Of a stretch of DNA of 64,000 nucleotides, positions 37,661 to 51,789 are shown piece after piece. Position 1 is the stretch's first letter. Each line of letters opens with the position of its first letter. The DNA is from Copromyces sp. CBS 386.78 (lineage: Eukaryota; Ascomycota; Sordariomycetes; Sordariales; Sordariaceae): assembly GCA_030685235.1 (NCBI GenBank), contig MU839209.1, positions 1-64,000 on the forward strand, given 5' to 3'. The notes below the pieces were generated by a model. The model saw nothing but the letters and a program-made list of their open reading frames with translations. It was not told the DNA's origin and ran no database searches. Position numbers and translations under genes: made by a program.

Positions 37661-40600
37661 ATTACTAAAATTATTTATAATTAAATTATATAATATCCTA
37701 ATACTATATTATATTCTAACCGTCGGGTTATACTACTATTTAATATTATATCGCTATCCAAACTATATATCTACTATATAATTACTAATCGTATTTTCTC
37801 CGCCAATTTTGCCAATTCGTTACCGAACGTCTTCACTAATTTCTACTTTTACTTCCCCTCTACGAATATCCTAAATTTCCAACTTTTATAATTCGTCCGA
37901 CGAATCTTCTAATTATAAATATTATAATCTTTCGGATAAAATAATAAATAAACCCAATAAACTTCTAAACGAAATTATTATTTCTAATACGGATTTTAAA
38001 GATTTAACTATTTAATTTAATTTTAATACAATTTATTAAGCAATTAGGAAATATCGGCTAAATTTATACTAATATTTTATTTTTCTTATTATTAATTATA
38101 GTAATAAATAAAAGTATAGTATATATATAAAATCTTTAATCGACGTACTTTAGTAGCTTTTAATATATTAAATCCTTATTAATTATAATATTTATTTATA
38201 CTTCGAATAACCTTAAATTAAATTTCTTTCTAACGAAGATTCTATATTATTTAATATAATAGACCAATTTGAAATATAGCCCAAAATTTATTTCTAAACT
38301 TCCTTCCGCGCCGAATTTAAATTACTACTATATCGACTAGCATTTTAAGAATTCCTTATAAAAATATTTAATAGTAGCAGTAATGTATCCTACCTTCCTA
38401 CTATTAAAAATATTTTTAATATAATTTAAATTCGATTATAATTCTATACCGCTTATAATACTTTAGCCGAATATACGTTAAAATTAATTATATTATTTAT
38501 TATATTATATATATAATAGCGTAATTATTATAAATCTTATAAATCTAAGGATAGCGTTTAAAAATAAAGAAATATTTGTAATTGGATTATTATTATAGCG
38601 TTTATTATTATAAATTTGTTTGCCCTATAGAAGAGTACCTTTATTCTATAACTATTTAATATTTATTTTAAAAGTAGTTCTATATAATTACGTATATAAA
38701 ATATATTAATTCGCTTCGGTATAATATTTTTATATAATATTATTTTTAAAACTATTAATCGTCTAGTTAAAATTTCTATAATATATATCCCCCTTATTTA
38801 ACTTCTATATCCCTTTTTATTCTTATTATATACTAATAATATTAAAAATTAATTTTAAATTTATTAATTAAGACCTAAATATAATTATTATCTATAATAA
38901 TTTCAATTTCGTAAATTATATCAATAGCCTTAATATTAAACGGTAGGATATTATACAGAATTTTACTATATATCTTTTTATCGGTAATTTCGATATTTAT
39001 AGCCTATTTATACTATTTTAGTAGCGCCTATATATTAAATTCGAAATTAATTAACTCTCTAATTATTTTAATATTATGTTGCTATTTTTAGATTAAGTAG
39101 TATATTATTTTACTAAAGGCCAATTGGCTTCTATCTTTATTTAAAAGAATAAGTGGACTATTCCCAATTTTTTAATAATTAAATAATTATATACTTTTAA
39201 TACTTATATACTATAAATTCCTACTATTGTAGAAAATAAAAGTTAAATTACTAATGTTTATTATTTTTATAATAAACTTTTCCTTAATATCCTTAAATTT
39301 AATAAAAATAATTTTAGTAACCGATTTATTTTAATTTATAGCGATTAAAAAATAATATTTTTTATTTACTATATTATTTTCAATTAATTTGAAATTAATT
39401 ATATTTATAACTATAAGTAGTAAATTTTTACTGTCCTTATATTCTTTTATATTTTTATAAATTACGTTAATATAGTCTTTCGTATTTTTTAACTCCTATT
39501 AATATAAGATATCGAAGGCTTCGGGAGGGGTGCCCGAATAAAGAAGAATAAAATTAAATTTTACGACGGTCGGTATTTATTAAAGGATTCGTTTACTTTT
39601 AAGATCCTAACTTTCTTTATTACTAAGTTCGTCGAATATAGGTATTTATTTAAATTTAATTTTACAAAATATTTTATACGCTAGGTAATAATTAATATCG
39701 GAAAAGATTATATTAATTAATAATTATATTCTATCTATAACAAAATCTTTTTTTTAATTATATAATCTAAATATTAAATAGCTTTGGGGAAGATAGACAC
39801 GAATTATTATAATATATATCGTTACTTATAAATTATTCGTATTTTTATAATATTCGATAAAGCTATTTCCGTAGGGGATTATAGTATATTACGTAAAATT
39901 ATTAGCCTATTTCCTATCCTCTTTTACAATAGGAAATTTAATAATTATAAGCTTAAAATACTATATTTAATATAATTATTTCGCTCTGAAATTATAAATT
40001 AAGCGTTTACTAATATTATTTTATAATTTAATATAATACAATATTTTATAATTAATAATAAATAGAAGGCGATTAATATAATATTCGAATATATTAATAT
40101 ATCCTTTATTTAAAATATTAAATAGAATAAGAATTCTATTTACAATACCTAAATTATATTTATCTAATTTTCCGCTATTAATCCTTATACCGTAATTATC
40201 CGTAAAGTAATAAAGAATAATAGACGAATTTACTAGGCTAATAAATATATAAACCTATTTACTAATAGAAATATTATAAATTATATTTATATAATATATT
40301 AAAATAAATAAACGTATTGAAAATATACTACTTTCTAATTACCTAATAATTCAGGATTTAATACCCCTAATATTTTATAATTCGGCCTCACTACGCTATT
40401 AAAATTAAAATTTAATACTTTTAACGTAAAGGAAGTCCGGCCTTTATAAGTAAACGAATAAATAATAATCTTAAACCTTAAACGGCTTACTAAGTAAAGA
40501 GAAATAGGTATAAGAAAAATAATTATTAATAATAATAAGGGCGAATATATATATTTTAGCGAAGGCGTTAATTCTAATAATAAATTCCTAAATATTATTT

Positions 40601-40675
40601 AAATATTTATACGAATTAGACTTAAAATAGTTTAGGGTACAATTAATATAAATTAATCTCGCGTATATTTTATAT
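37661..40675 (+). mobile_element. RIP-mutated element with a DUF6589-like frame
   Basis: Plus-strand frames read coherently over parts of this block. Near 38,893-38,980 a frame shows YNNFNFVNY...DIIQNFT, which resembles the YDNFNF...NFTTA core that I associate with fungal mobile-element proteins carrying DUF6589. Downstream near 39,510-39,680 another coherent stretch reads EGFGRGARIKKNK and FYDGRYLLKDSF. The family assignment rests on memory of a motif and is tentative. No terminal repeats were paired. Confidence 0.35.
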
Positions 40676-40681
40676 TCTATA

Positions 40682-41295
40682 AGAGAAAGTCTATTCGCAC
40701 GGTCACAATTGTCTATTTGAACGGTGATCCACTTTTTTCCTCACACATATCCCTAACCCTGCTATCCCCTCCCCGCCAGCACCAGTCTCGCTCGTACTAC
40801 GACCGCTAAGCTCCTAGATTACAACCCATTACACCCCCTACACAGCCTACGTATCGCTAACAGCCGTAACAGTTACTAACAGCCGTAACAATCGCTGACA
40901 GCCATAACAGCCGTAACAGCCGTAATAGTCGCTGACAACTATAACAATCGCTGACAGCCGTAACAGCCGTAACAGCCGTAACAGCCGTAACAGCCGTAAC
41001 AACTATAATAATCGCTAACAGCCGTAATAGCCATAACAGCCGTAACAGCTATAATAGTCGCTAACAGCCATAACAGCCATAACAGTCGCTGACAACCGTA
41101 ATAGGTGCGTATCTGGTCTGGGCACTGCGGTCTGATGTCACGCATGAAAGAATAGTAATGCCCAGATTTCTGGGCGAAATTTTTGAAAGAATATATGTGA
41201 CATCCGTGGCCGCGCGAGGGTTAGGGATATGTGTGAGGAAAAAAGTAGATCACCGTTCAAATAGACAATCGTGACCGTGCGAATAGACTTTCTCT
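40682..41295. mobile_element. 614-bp inverted-repeat element (MITE-like), largely free of RIP
   Basis: The 79-bp terminal inverted repeats (40682-40760 and 41217-41295) differ at only two positions, both transitions. The element is flanked on both sides by TCTATA (40676-40681 and 41296-41301), an apparent 6-bp target duplication. The termini start AGAGAAAGTCTATTCGCACGG. The interior holds a 9-bp minisatellite and short flanking sequences that keep TpG and CpA. It encodes no transposase, so it would depend on one supplied elsewhere. It sits inside heavily RIP-mutated DNA. Confidence 0.85.
40855..41105. repeat. 9-bp minisatellite (CAGCCGTAA-type) inside the MITE
   Basis: Tandem units of CAGCCGTAA and variants (CAGCCATAA, CAACTATAA) alternate with 10-bp units of the CAGTCGCTGA or CAATCGCTGA type. 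The main differences among units are C/T and G/A transitions. The minus-strand frame here reads as Cys-Tyr-Gly repeats and is a product of the array, not a gene. Confidence 0.85.
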
Positions 41296-41301
41296 TCTAT
41301 A

Positions 41302-43600
41302 ATACCTTTTTTATAATTATATAGTATAATAAAATTTATATAGGCTATTAAAATATCCGAATATAAATTATTGGATAATAAGTATTAAATAGAATACTAG
41401 AGCCCTATATTTGCGGGCCCTACCCCGACCCTTCGGCTATTCCTAATTCCCGCCCCCTTAAGTGCCGTATAATTAATTAATATAAATACAATTAAAATAT
41501 TATATTTCTACCTCGTTTAAAATCTAATAATATTAAATATTTATATTACTTTTATTAACCTTCGTTTTAGAAGGAATGAAGGTTAATAAATAGGCTTCGC
41601 TTTGATTAGAATAAAATTACTAGATAGGCTTCGCTCTAATAAGAATAAAATTTCGTTAACCCCCTATATAAAGCCTATTTATTACCTTTACTCCTATTAG
41701 AATGAAAGTTATTTATTAATTAAATTTTACTCTTATTAGAACGAAGCCTATTTTAACCTTTACTCCTTCTATAACGAAACCTATTAACGAATTAATTAAT
41801 ATAATTATTTTATCCTTTATTAATTTAATAATTTAATAGAATAAAATATATTAAAATAAAAGGAAATTACAATATTTAATCTTCTATCCAAATATAAGAG
41901 GCCCCTATTTCTCTCGCGGATTAAATTATAAATACTAAAAAATTAAATAAGAGCCCTCCGCTATCTTATCTTATTTTATAATAAATTAAATTATAAATAT
42001 TAAGAAGTCTATTCTTACTAAACTATTTACTTATTTATTTATTCTTAATTTAATTAAATCTATATAAATTATAAAATCTCTTAGCTTCCTATCTCCTACT
42101 ATCTTCCTCCTTAATAATATAAATCCTATTCCTATTAAAGCGAAACCGACTACGATTTTTAATATAAAATATTAATTATTATATCCTACTCCTATTAGAG
42201 CGAAACCAACCCCAATTTTAATATAAAATATTATTTACTATACCTTTATTAATGTTAAAATAAATTTATATACCGAAAAACTAATTAAATTTCTACTTCG
42301 CGCTTATAATAATACTAAATTTCAAACTTAACTATACAACATTACTACAATCCTCGCTAAATTATAATACATCGAACCGGATTTCTACTATTTTAATACT
42401 ATTAAAGCCCGCCTATTTAAATATAAAGGCCTTAAAAACTTCGCTATTAAAGATTTAGAGGAGGGAGAAATAATTTTAATAGAAAATCTTCTCCTTAAGA
42501 TAATTTATTATATTTTTTACGCTGAATTCCTTAAATTCTCTAGAAAAGACTAAGTAGCTTTTTTAATATTATATATTCCCCTAAATAATTATAAGAACCA
42601 CAATAAAAATAATTACAACTATATTAAAATAATTATAATTATAAACTCATTTATTATTCCCCCTTATAATAATAATATAATTAGCGTATATATTGTTATA
42701 TTAAAATTCAATTACGCTTGCCAACCGGTAACTAACATTTCTTATAAATTTAATAATTAAATTTTAAATACAATTACTATAATTATTATTAAAATTATTA
42801 AAATTAGCTCGGAACTATTTATTATTTATAGCGGATCTCCTATATCGTTCTATAAACAATATAAATTCTAATACCGTTATAATAGGTACGAAAGTATAAC
42901 AAATTAGGATTTAATAATTAAAAAAGAATATAAAATAAATATTTAAAATTAGACGGCAAAGGTTTAGGAAATATTAATACCGTATTTAGAATAGGGAAAT
43001 AGAATTAGGGGTATTCTATAAACTAATCTTAAAAATTCGAATTTACAATAAATATAAGGGCGTAACGGATATTAATTAATATTTAATAATTAAAAAGGAG
43101 CGCAAAATAAATATTTAGAACGGGTTATAATTCAAGGATCGAGGATAAGAACGTTAGCAAACGGGATTATTAATTATATTTAATTTAGTTTTATTATTAT
43201 AGCGGAAACGTTATTTAAATTACGAAGGAAATATAAGACTATTATAATAATTACAATCGCAACTATATTATTTTCACTTATTTAAGCCGCTAATATATTT
43301 TATAATTGCGAGCGCAACGTCGTTATTATTATTATTATATCCCGGAGTACTAGATTAATTTATATAAATAAGTATTTTAATTACTTAACCTCTTCTTTAA
43401 TATATTTAAAAACCCTTTATATATTTATAATATTATTCTATAACGCTATAATTACATTATAGATATTATCGTATTTAGCTGCCAATTATCGAATTCTATC
43501 CGCCTTATCTTTTTTTATAGTAATTTTAATACCCTCTATACTCAATTATACTACCTTATACGAATTAAAAATTTAAAAACCGATAATTATTAATTTATAT
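41302..43600. mobile_element. RIP-mutated repeat, family not assigned
   Basis: The DNA is AT-rich and TpG-poor. Several GAATGAAGG / GAACGAAGCC-like motifs recur near 41,560-41,790 and again near 42,140-42,220. A coherent plus-strand frame of about 45 codons lies near 42,370-42,550 but matches nothing I know. Confidence 0.35.
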
Positions 43601-46600
43601 TATATATTCCGAAAATTAATATCTATTAATTTTAGGGAAAAGAAATTTAGTAAACGACGCCGAAACGGGAAACGCCGATTTCTAGTTAGGAAGTGCTCCA
43701 AAACGAAAACCGACAACGGTAATCGATTTAGGAGGGTTATTTACCCCTTCTACGATATTTTATAACGATTGCAACGATAGCGTTAAGCCGTCGCTGCCGA
43801 TAATAATTAATAGAAGTACGAGTAGGTTCGAAAATAGCGTTTATAACCCCTTCGGAAGTATTTTAGAATATAACGACCCCGATGCCGTATTTATTATAAA
43901 GATTTTAGAGAAGACGGAGGAAGATAATAAAATTATAAAGAGATTTATTACTATAGCGAATAAAATTACGGAGTACGCTGCCGTATCGACCGACGACCGT
44001 CGCTAAATTCGAAAATTCTTTTTCGAATTCGCGAAAATTTTTACGAAGAAAAGTGGGTTTAAAATATTTAAAGTAAATAAAACCGCCGAAGCCTAATTTA
44101 TTACTAGGAAAGATATTAATAATTTAAAGAAATTTATTTTAAAGGAAATAAAGAAAAACGTTTAAAAAGCGCTAAAGAAATAGATTAATATTATCCGGAA
44201 GTCGTTAGATAAAATTAATATTACTTTTTATTATTTATTTACTATTATTATTAAGAAATTTATCCCTTTTAATTACGAATATTAATTTACTATTAAAGGG
44301 GTTTAAATTACCGCCGAATTTACTATATATTCGAACGATAATATAAAATAGGCCGTTAAAAGTATTTTAAAAGAGAGTCCGTATAAAATAGTTTATATAA
44401 TTATTAAAATAGTAATAAGTAGAAATTACGTAATTATTTTTAATAAATTAATTAAGGATTAATATTGGAAATATTAGGCTTAGGTTAAAACGGTCTTTAG
44501 AAAAGAGGCCGTTATATTTTTAAATATTATAGCCGTTTTAATTAAGGGAGTCTTGTAGGTTAGTATTAATATAAAATAATTCGAATCGGTTATATAGGAA
44601 ATAAAGGCGAGGAATAAAAAGATAGAAATTATTCGGGTTAAATTTTAAATGAAATGCGAAGGGGAGGAAAGAAGAATATTCTTAATAGAAATTACGATTA
44701 CGAAGGTTATAATCTTCTTTTAAAAGAATTTTTTCCTTTAAAATAATAGTATATACGTATACGAACCGTTTTAAATTATAACCTCCGTTTAATAATATTT
44801 TAAATATTAGTATTTTAAATATATAGCGAGATTTTATTATTAAGAGGACGCTTATAGCTATTATAGTAAAATTAAATATAAAAGGCCGTATATAAGAGAA
44901 AAGAATTGCCCTTCAAATAAAGATAATTCTTTAATTTTTTATAAACTATATAGGAAATTAGGGTATTTCGTTTTTAATAAAAAGAAATATTTATTTATAA
45001 AAGCGGTTTATACGAAAATATTTATTAATTATACTAAAAAACTTTTTGGTTTTACTATTTATAAAAAATTAGTTAAATTAGTATTAGAGTTGACAATAGA
45101 ATTAGAGGAGGATATTATAATTTCCAACGCTCCTTTTAATTCCTATTTAATTATAACCTTAGAAAAATTATTTATAGGAAGAAGAAAAAGAGGCCGCTTT
45201 AAAAAAATTAGAAGTAGCTTTCGGCTAAAACCTATAAGTATAAACCTAATAGACGTTTATACCTACTTTTAAAATATAAATAATTATATTTATATTAATT
45301 CTATTATTATTATACCTTCGGCCGCTACTATTACTTCTAAAGAAATAATACCCCTTTAGCCTACTATTAAATTAGAAGGAAGCTTTTTATAAGGTAATTA
45401 ATAATTTAATTAAAAATATTCTATTAGAATATAGGAAAATTGTATAAAAGAGAGAAAATACTATTTAAATAGGAGGAAATTTATAATATTATAGTAATTT
45501 AAGAGCCGGGTAAGAATTTGAATAGGGATATTTATTAGCCGAAAAATAATAAATATTATAATATTAATTATTTAGAGAAGGGTAGAATAGTAATTTATAT
45601 AAATAAGAAGTAAAATTTAAAAAATTTAAATTTCCGGGTTGGGAAGGATTAGGCCGTAATAATATTAAAAAATTTATAAAAATTAATAATTATTTATTTT
45701 ATTTATTCTCCTATTTTCTTTTAAAGTACGCTAGAATATTAATAAAAGTTTCCCTTTTTCGAATTTTTCAAAAAGAGACCTTCGGCCGGTTAATATATAA
45801 TTATAGAAAATTTTAATTTCTATTACCCTAATTAAGATTTAGAGAATAAAATTAATTTAAGCACTATAAAATTGTTTATATAGGTATAACGATAAAAGTT
45901 TAATTTCGTTATTTCTTGTGGGGAATTAACGAAATTCGGAAATATAATTAGAAAAGAAAAAAATAAGATAATTAATTATATATAAGTTTTATAGGGTATT
46001 AAAATCGAATATTAAAGAATATAATGGTATAAATAAATAAGTTCGGACTATTACCTTTAAGAAATTTAAATTTAAATAGGAAAAAGAAATAGGAAAGCAG
46101 AAATAGAAGAAAAGTTTAATTAGAATTTAATAAACGTAGAAAAGGTATAGAAAGTAGTAGAAAAAAGAATATCGATCCTAAAGGGGATTAAGATAGTAGA
46201 GGAGTTTGAATTAAGATTTAATAAATTCGACGGCGAATTCGTTAGTATTATAGAAGAATTCGTTTTATACTGAAAAAAAAGTCGGGGAAAATAAGTAGAC
46301 TAATAGAATTTAGAGTATAAAACGGTAACGAAGGAAGTATAATAGAAATAGTAAACTTAATTTAGGAATTAAATACTTTTAAATTAAAGAGAATTTATAG
46401 AAGTAGTAATAAAAAAAAAGAAATTTATTATAAAGATTTAAAGAGTAAAGTAGCGTAATTATATTATAAGTACGTTAAAAGACCTAAATAAACTTTAATT
46501 ATTAGAGAGGTAGGCTAGGATATAAAATTATTATTTAATAAATCCGTTAAAATTATTATTTTTTAAATAAAATGAATAGGCGAATAAAGTTGAAGACTAT

Positions 46601-49400
46601 AGTAGTAAAGTAAATATTTTTACTGACTGTTTTTTCCCGAAAGTAAAAATTCCGACGGGTTATTTATTAAATTGGACTTAATTATTAAATAGTAATATCC
46701 TAATACTTATTAATAATTTAATTACTAAAGAAGATATTTAAGAAGTTTTTTTAAGGATAGTATTTAATAAAATATTAGGTATTGACTAGTTTTTAAATAA
46801 GTTTTTAAAGATATATAGGGAATTATTTAAGTAGGCGATGGCGGCTTTTGCTGTAGCGAGCCTCCGGTTTAAATATTTCTCCTAATAGTTTAAGAATATA
46901 AAAGTAATTATTTTTAAAAAATTTAAAAAAAGTGCCGAATAATAAAAATTAGCCGGGGTATAGTAGCCTATATTATTTTTAAATAATATTAGAAAAATTT
47001 TCGAAGCCTTTATAGTTAAGAGGTTAATATAAATAGCGGAAGAATATAATTTCCTTTCAGAAGGCTAAATAGGTAATTAAGTAAGTTATTTAACCGAATT
47101 CGCCGTTTATATAATTACCGATACAATTTATATAGTATAGAAATTTAAGGCCGTAACGTCTTTTATATTCTTCAATTTAAAAAGTATATTTAATAAAATT
47201 AATTATAGGTAATTCTTATATATATTATAGGAAATATAATTCCTAAAATAGATTTTCTAATAGGTTAATAATTTTATTACCGGAAGAAAAGGTTCTCTTT
47301 TCTTTAACGACGAAATTTTTTAACCTTATAATATTATAGTAAGCGTACTATAATATTCCCCCTTCTTACTAATCCTTTTTATTTTCTTTATTACCCTATT
47401 ATACTATAAGTTAGCTATTATTTAAAATGCAATTACTATTAGCTTCGCCAATAATATTAATATTATTGTAATAATTAAAATTATTAAGGAAAATTATTAG
47501 ACGTTCTAAATAGTATAGGATATTTATTCGGGTTAGGTAATTAAAAGAGGGATAAAATTCGAAATAAATAAAACGGAATTTATATATTTTATACGGACGA
47601 AGGAATTAAAAATAAAAACTTTTTAAATTAGAAGAATTGTATTTAAATTAATGGAGTCGATTAAATTCTTTAGGGTTTAGTTAGATTAGAAATTTAATTA
47701 CCGAATATATACGAAAATAATAATAAAAAAAATAGCTACGTAGACGAATGTATTAATATAATTAATAGTAAAGATTTAAGGTTATTGTTTTACGCAAGCG
47801 AAGGAGATTTATATTAAATATATTTAGAGCGCGATTGTATATAGAATATTAGTTTTTTATTAATTGACCAAAATTTATAGCAAATTATAAAAGATAATAA
47901 TTAAATTAATTAAATATTAAATTAAATATTTAAAAATTATTATTAGGGCGTATAAAACTACGCTAATAAAGAATTTAGAAACGGAAACCTTTTATTTATT
48001 ATTCGATTTCTATTTTAATAAATAAGTTAGGGTTTTCGAAGAAAGGTTTGCCTATATAAATTAAATAGGGTTTATCCGAAGGATTGTAACCTAAGTAATT
48101 AATTATATTTAAATAAGGAAAGTAAGAAGTCGGCTACCCGCCGATAAATTAAAAAATAATATTATTAAAGCTAGGTAAGCGGAAGAATAAGTATTAACGG
48201 AGAAATTTCTAACGACCGTAATAAATTTACTTTTAGTAATAAGAATATTACCGCCCCTATCGTAAATATTAAAATTAATTATTACGGACTATAAAAGGTA
48301 ATTAGAAGAAGTAATAATAAGAGAATGAATATTATACTATAATTATTAATTAGTAATAATAGTAATTAAATTAAGCTGATAGTACGAATTTACTATCGCC
48401 GATTTTGATTTAAAGTTTAGTAATAATACTATAAAACGGTATATAATTAATACGAAACGAAAAAAGAAGAAAACTTAATAATTAGAGGATAACGACGAAT
48501 AATATTTATTATTTAAGGCGAAGAATTCCCTTTTTACTTAAATAAAGACGGAAATTATAAATTTCCAATCCTTCTTCTTTTAAAAGAAAGTTCTAAATAT
48601 TATAATATTAATCTATTTTTATAGTACAGGCAAAGAAACCTTTATATATATCGTCTTAAATTATTTATAAATAGCTGATTATTAAATAATAGTAATCGAT
48701 TAGCCGTAAATAAAAGAAGAATTCTAAATTTATTTAGATAATAGAACCCGAATTAAGAGAATGCTTTTATAAGCATTATAATTTAATAGGTTAAATAAAT
48801 ATTATTTAATAATTAAATTAGAAGGAGAGTAGTATAATAAATTCGTATAGTATTTGTAAATATATTCAATTATAATATTAAAATAAAAGAATATAAGAGA
48901 AATAAGAGGAGGAGGAATTAAATTATATTAATTATAGTAATTACTTAGTTATAAAGGCGGTATTAAAATAATTAATTAACGTTCTTCGCGAACGAAGAAT
49001 TTGTAAAGTATATTAAATATTAATTCCTAATTTTTAATAACTTTATAATATTATTAAATTTAATTTTCATTAGCCGGAAGGGGATTAGTAGGGTTATTAA
49101 CTATTATCGGGGAACTAATATTAATATTTCTTCTACTAGAATTGAAAATAGGAGTAGTAAAACGATTAGCTAAGAATATTTCGCAATATCCCTTATATTA
49201 ATAATTTTTAACCTTTATATTCCGGTAGCGAGGAAAGATATTAGGGTTATACGGGAAATTATTCGTAGTTAGGCGTTTACGTACGTCTTTAAAAAAATCG
49301 ATATAAGCGTTATAAAAATAATAAATTAGGGGACCGATATTATTTTAGGAATAGAATAAAATAATAATTATAATTTAAATAACATTATATTTATTATAAT
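43600..49400 (+). mobile_element. Tad1-like non-LTR retrotransposon (LINE), RIP-inactivated; bounds approximate
   Basis: Plus-strand frames fit a two-ORF LINE. A charged ORF1-like frame covers about 43,800-45,450. The RT frame of ORF2 covers about 46,900-47,900 and includes SFANNINI at 47441-47464, then KRGIKFE-NKTEFIYF, then ESIKFFRVWLD-like landmarks typical of the LINE palm and thumb. The FADD catalytic pair now reads FANN. An endonuclease and RNase H are expected by family but I could not pin them down. The short open frames at 45090 and 49428 are accidental. Confidence 0.6.
46900..47900 (+). pseudogene. LINE reverse transcriptase remnant (FANN)
   Basis: The core motif of the polymerase is at 47444-47455, Phe-Ala-Asn-Asn in place of Phe-Ala-Asp-Asp. 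The surrounding hydrophobic palm sequence (SPFLLILFIFFI) fits the conserved PLSP-type region upstream. Stops are frequent and consistent with RIP. Confidence 0.65.
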
Positions 49401-51780
49401 AATTTAATAGAATATTTAATATATATTTTATATTAGTAATAGGATAAATAGTATTCTATTTATAAACGTTTCGAAGAATATTAGAGAAGAAAACAAAAAG
49501 AAAACTACGGGAAGAAATTTATTTTTAATATTAATATAATAAATATATTTTATGAGGAGTATATAGAATATAATTATATTAAAGGACGGGGTATTATAAA
49601 TATAATTAGTAAATTTCAAGCTATAGTAAAAGTAAGGAATATAACGGACGATATTAATTAATATAGTTAGCAGGGAGAAGGGGAAGTAAGTACGAAGATA
49701 AAAAAGATTTACTAGCCGGGAAGAAGGTTAAAAGCGGAGTTAGAAATTAATATCCGGATAAAGGCTTAGAATTTAAGTGTTAAGGAGGAAGGGGGCGTAG
49801 GGGAGTAAGCGAATTTAAGGGATAGGAAATTTATTATATAGATAAAGTTAATATTACATTTAACAATACTACGGTTAATACAAATTATAAAGCTTAGGGG
49901 GTTAAATATACGGTCGGAAGGACGGTCGGGAGTATAGCTAATAGAAGAGGACGCTATTTTAAAAGTTAATTAAATAAGGAAGAAGGGAAAATTCGAAAGA
50001 TAGCGGCGGGGAAGAGTTTTTATATAAAGGGAAAGGAGGGGCCTTTATACTTATATAAATTTTAATAGAATTATAGGAGTTTAGGGGATAGTAATAAAGC
50101 GGGAGTAAGGGTAAATAATAAGGAAGGGACGATTATTATAAGCGGTTTAGAAGGAAGGAATAGCGTACGAAAATAATATTTCGATTATTTTAATATTGGA
50201 TTAAAAGCGGTAAAAGGGAAGTAGCTTATTTGCTAAGGCGGTAAGTAAGTACCGCTATAAATAGAATTAAAATAGAGTAGGCGCGATTTATTTGCGACCG
50301 AAAGGAGTTAGCGGTTTTTATCCGACGGCGTTTATTGCCGTACGGTTTCCTCTAGAGAATTAGGAGAAGTACCCTATACTAATAAGGCGCTATAGATAAG
50401 TAGTATAGGGAATAAGACTATTATTATATTAATTTTAGGGTAGAGGCTTTTAAGGTAGGGGGGGGGGGAAAATACCTTACGAAATATTATTATAAAAACG
50501 ACAATTATTAACTTCTTTTTTAAATTATATAAATAAATATTAATTTATAAATTCTTTCGATAATTATTATATTTAATTAAAGTAATTATATTATTAGGAA
50601 AAGATTCCGCGTTTTTATTAATATACTATTAAATTTGCTTATATTTTCGATTACAATTAAATAATTACGTTTTTTATATACTAAAAATATTACCCCTTAC
50701 TTATTCTGAAGGATATATAATAATTAATTCGCCTTATTACAAAAATTATATAGGGCTTAAAGGGAAATAATTACCGCACAATCCTATTAAGTACATTATA
50801 ATAAAGTATTTAAGGCTAATAAATTGTTATACTATATTAATTACTTTATAAAATTAATTTCTAATTATATAGCCCGAACTAATAATATTAGCCGTATATA
50901 GAAATTTCTAATTTAAATCTAGCGATTAAAAGTAATCGTTATTTTATAAATAATAACGTACCTAGGCTAATATTATTTTAGAAGAATTAGGATCCTTAAT
51001 ATTATTTTATCGATTAATATATTAAGGTTATATATAAATAAGTCGAAGACGTATAAATTAAAATATAATTGTAAATTATAATTATTAATAAAATCGTGAG
51101 CAATTAAAACGGCCGATTAATAGGCCGGGTATATCGATTATATAATAACGAATTTAAAAGGGTTTTCAACTTCCTCCTAAATACTATTTATTTAAATTGG
51201 ACGGATAAATTCGACGAATTTATATATTCGACTAATTTAAAAAACGATTCCGTAAATTACTACCTTCTTATTAAAATTAAACTATAATATAAAAAGTACG
51301 TCTTTTCACAATAATTTAAAGACTTCGTTTAATTATTATATTAAAATAAGTTAGTATAAATATATAAATAAATAGGATAATATATACTTTAAAATATATA
51401 TATTCGTTTAACCTTTTGTAAGCGCGCTTTATTTTTATTTCGTTATTTAATAACCCTTATACAAAATCCCTTACCTTACTTTCTATATTAATATTTTTAT
51501 ATAGTGGCGGCTATACGAATATATTATAATTTAAAAGGCCTATTACCTTTTACTTCCCTTATATATTTAATTTTTTAAATAGTAGTAGTTCTATAAGTTC
51601 GTTATTTAATATTAGTATAATCGGAATTTATCCGGGCTTTATATATTAATAAAGTATAATATTAAGGGGGTAAAAAAATATTTTACTTCGGGCAATTTTC
51701 TTTTCCTATTTATATTCTAAGTAGAAGGATTAATAATAGGCAATATTATAATAGGAAATTATTTTTAAATTCTAATACTT
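49400..51780. mobile_element. RIP-mutated repeat, probably LINE 3' part plus another relic
   Basis: The DNA is AT-rich and TpG-poor. A GC-richer patch lies at 50,220-50,470 and ends in a run of ten or more G. No frame could be assigned to a family. Confidence 0.35.
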
Positions 51781-51789
51781 AATTTCGTA

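Noticed and set aside
40751..40760. CCCTAACCCT as a telomere repeat
   Set aside because: It is only a 10-bp string at the inner end of both MITE inverted repeats, with no array of TTAGGG units.
40939..41145. Minus-strand frame with Cys-Tyr-Gly repeats
   Set aside because: It is a by-product of the 9-bp minisatellite, with no independent coding evidence.
45090..45272. Short frames in RIP DNA (also 31492-31689 and 49428-49619)
   Set aside because: They are accidental openings in AT-rich mutated DNA, with no family similarity.
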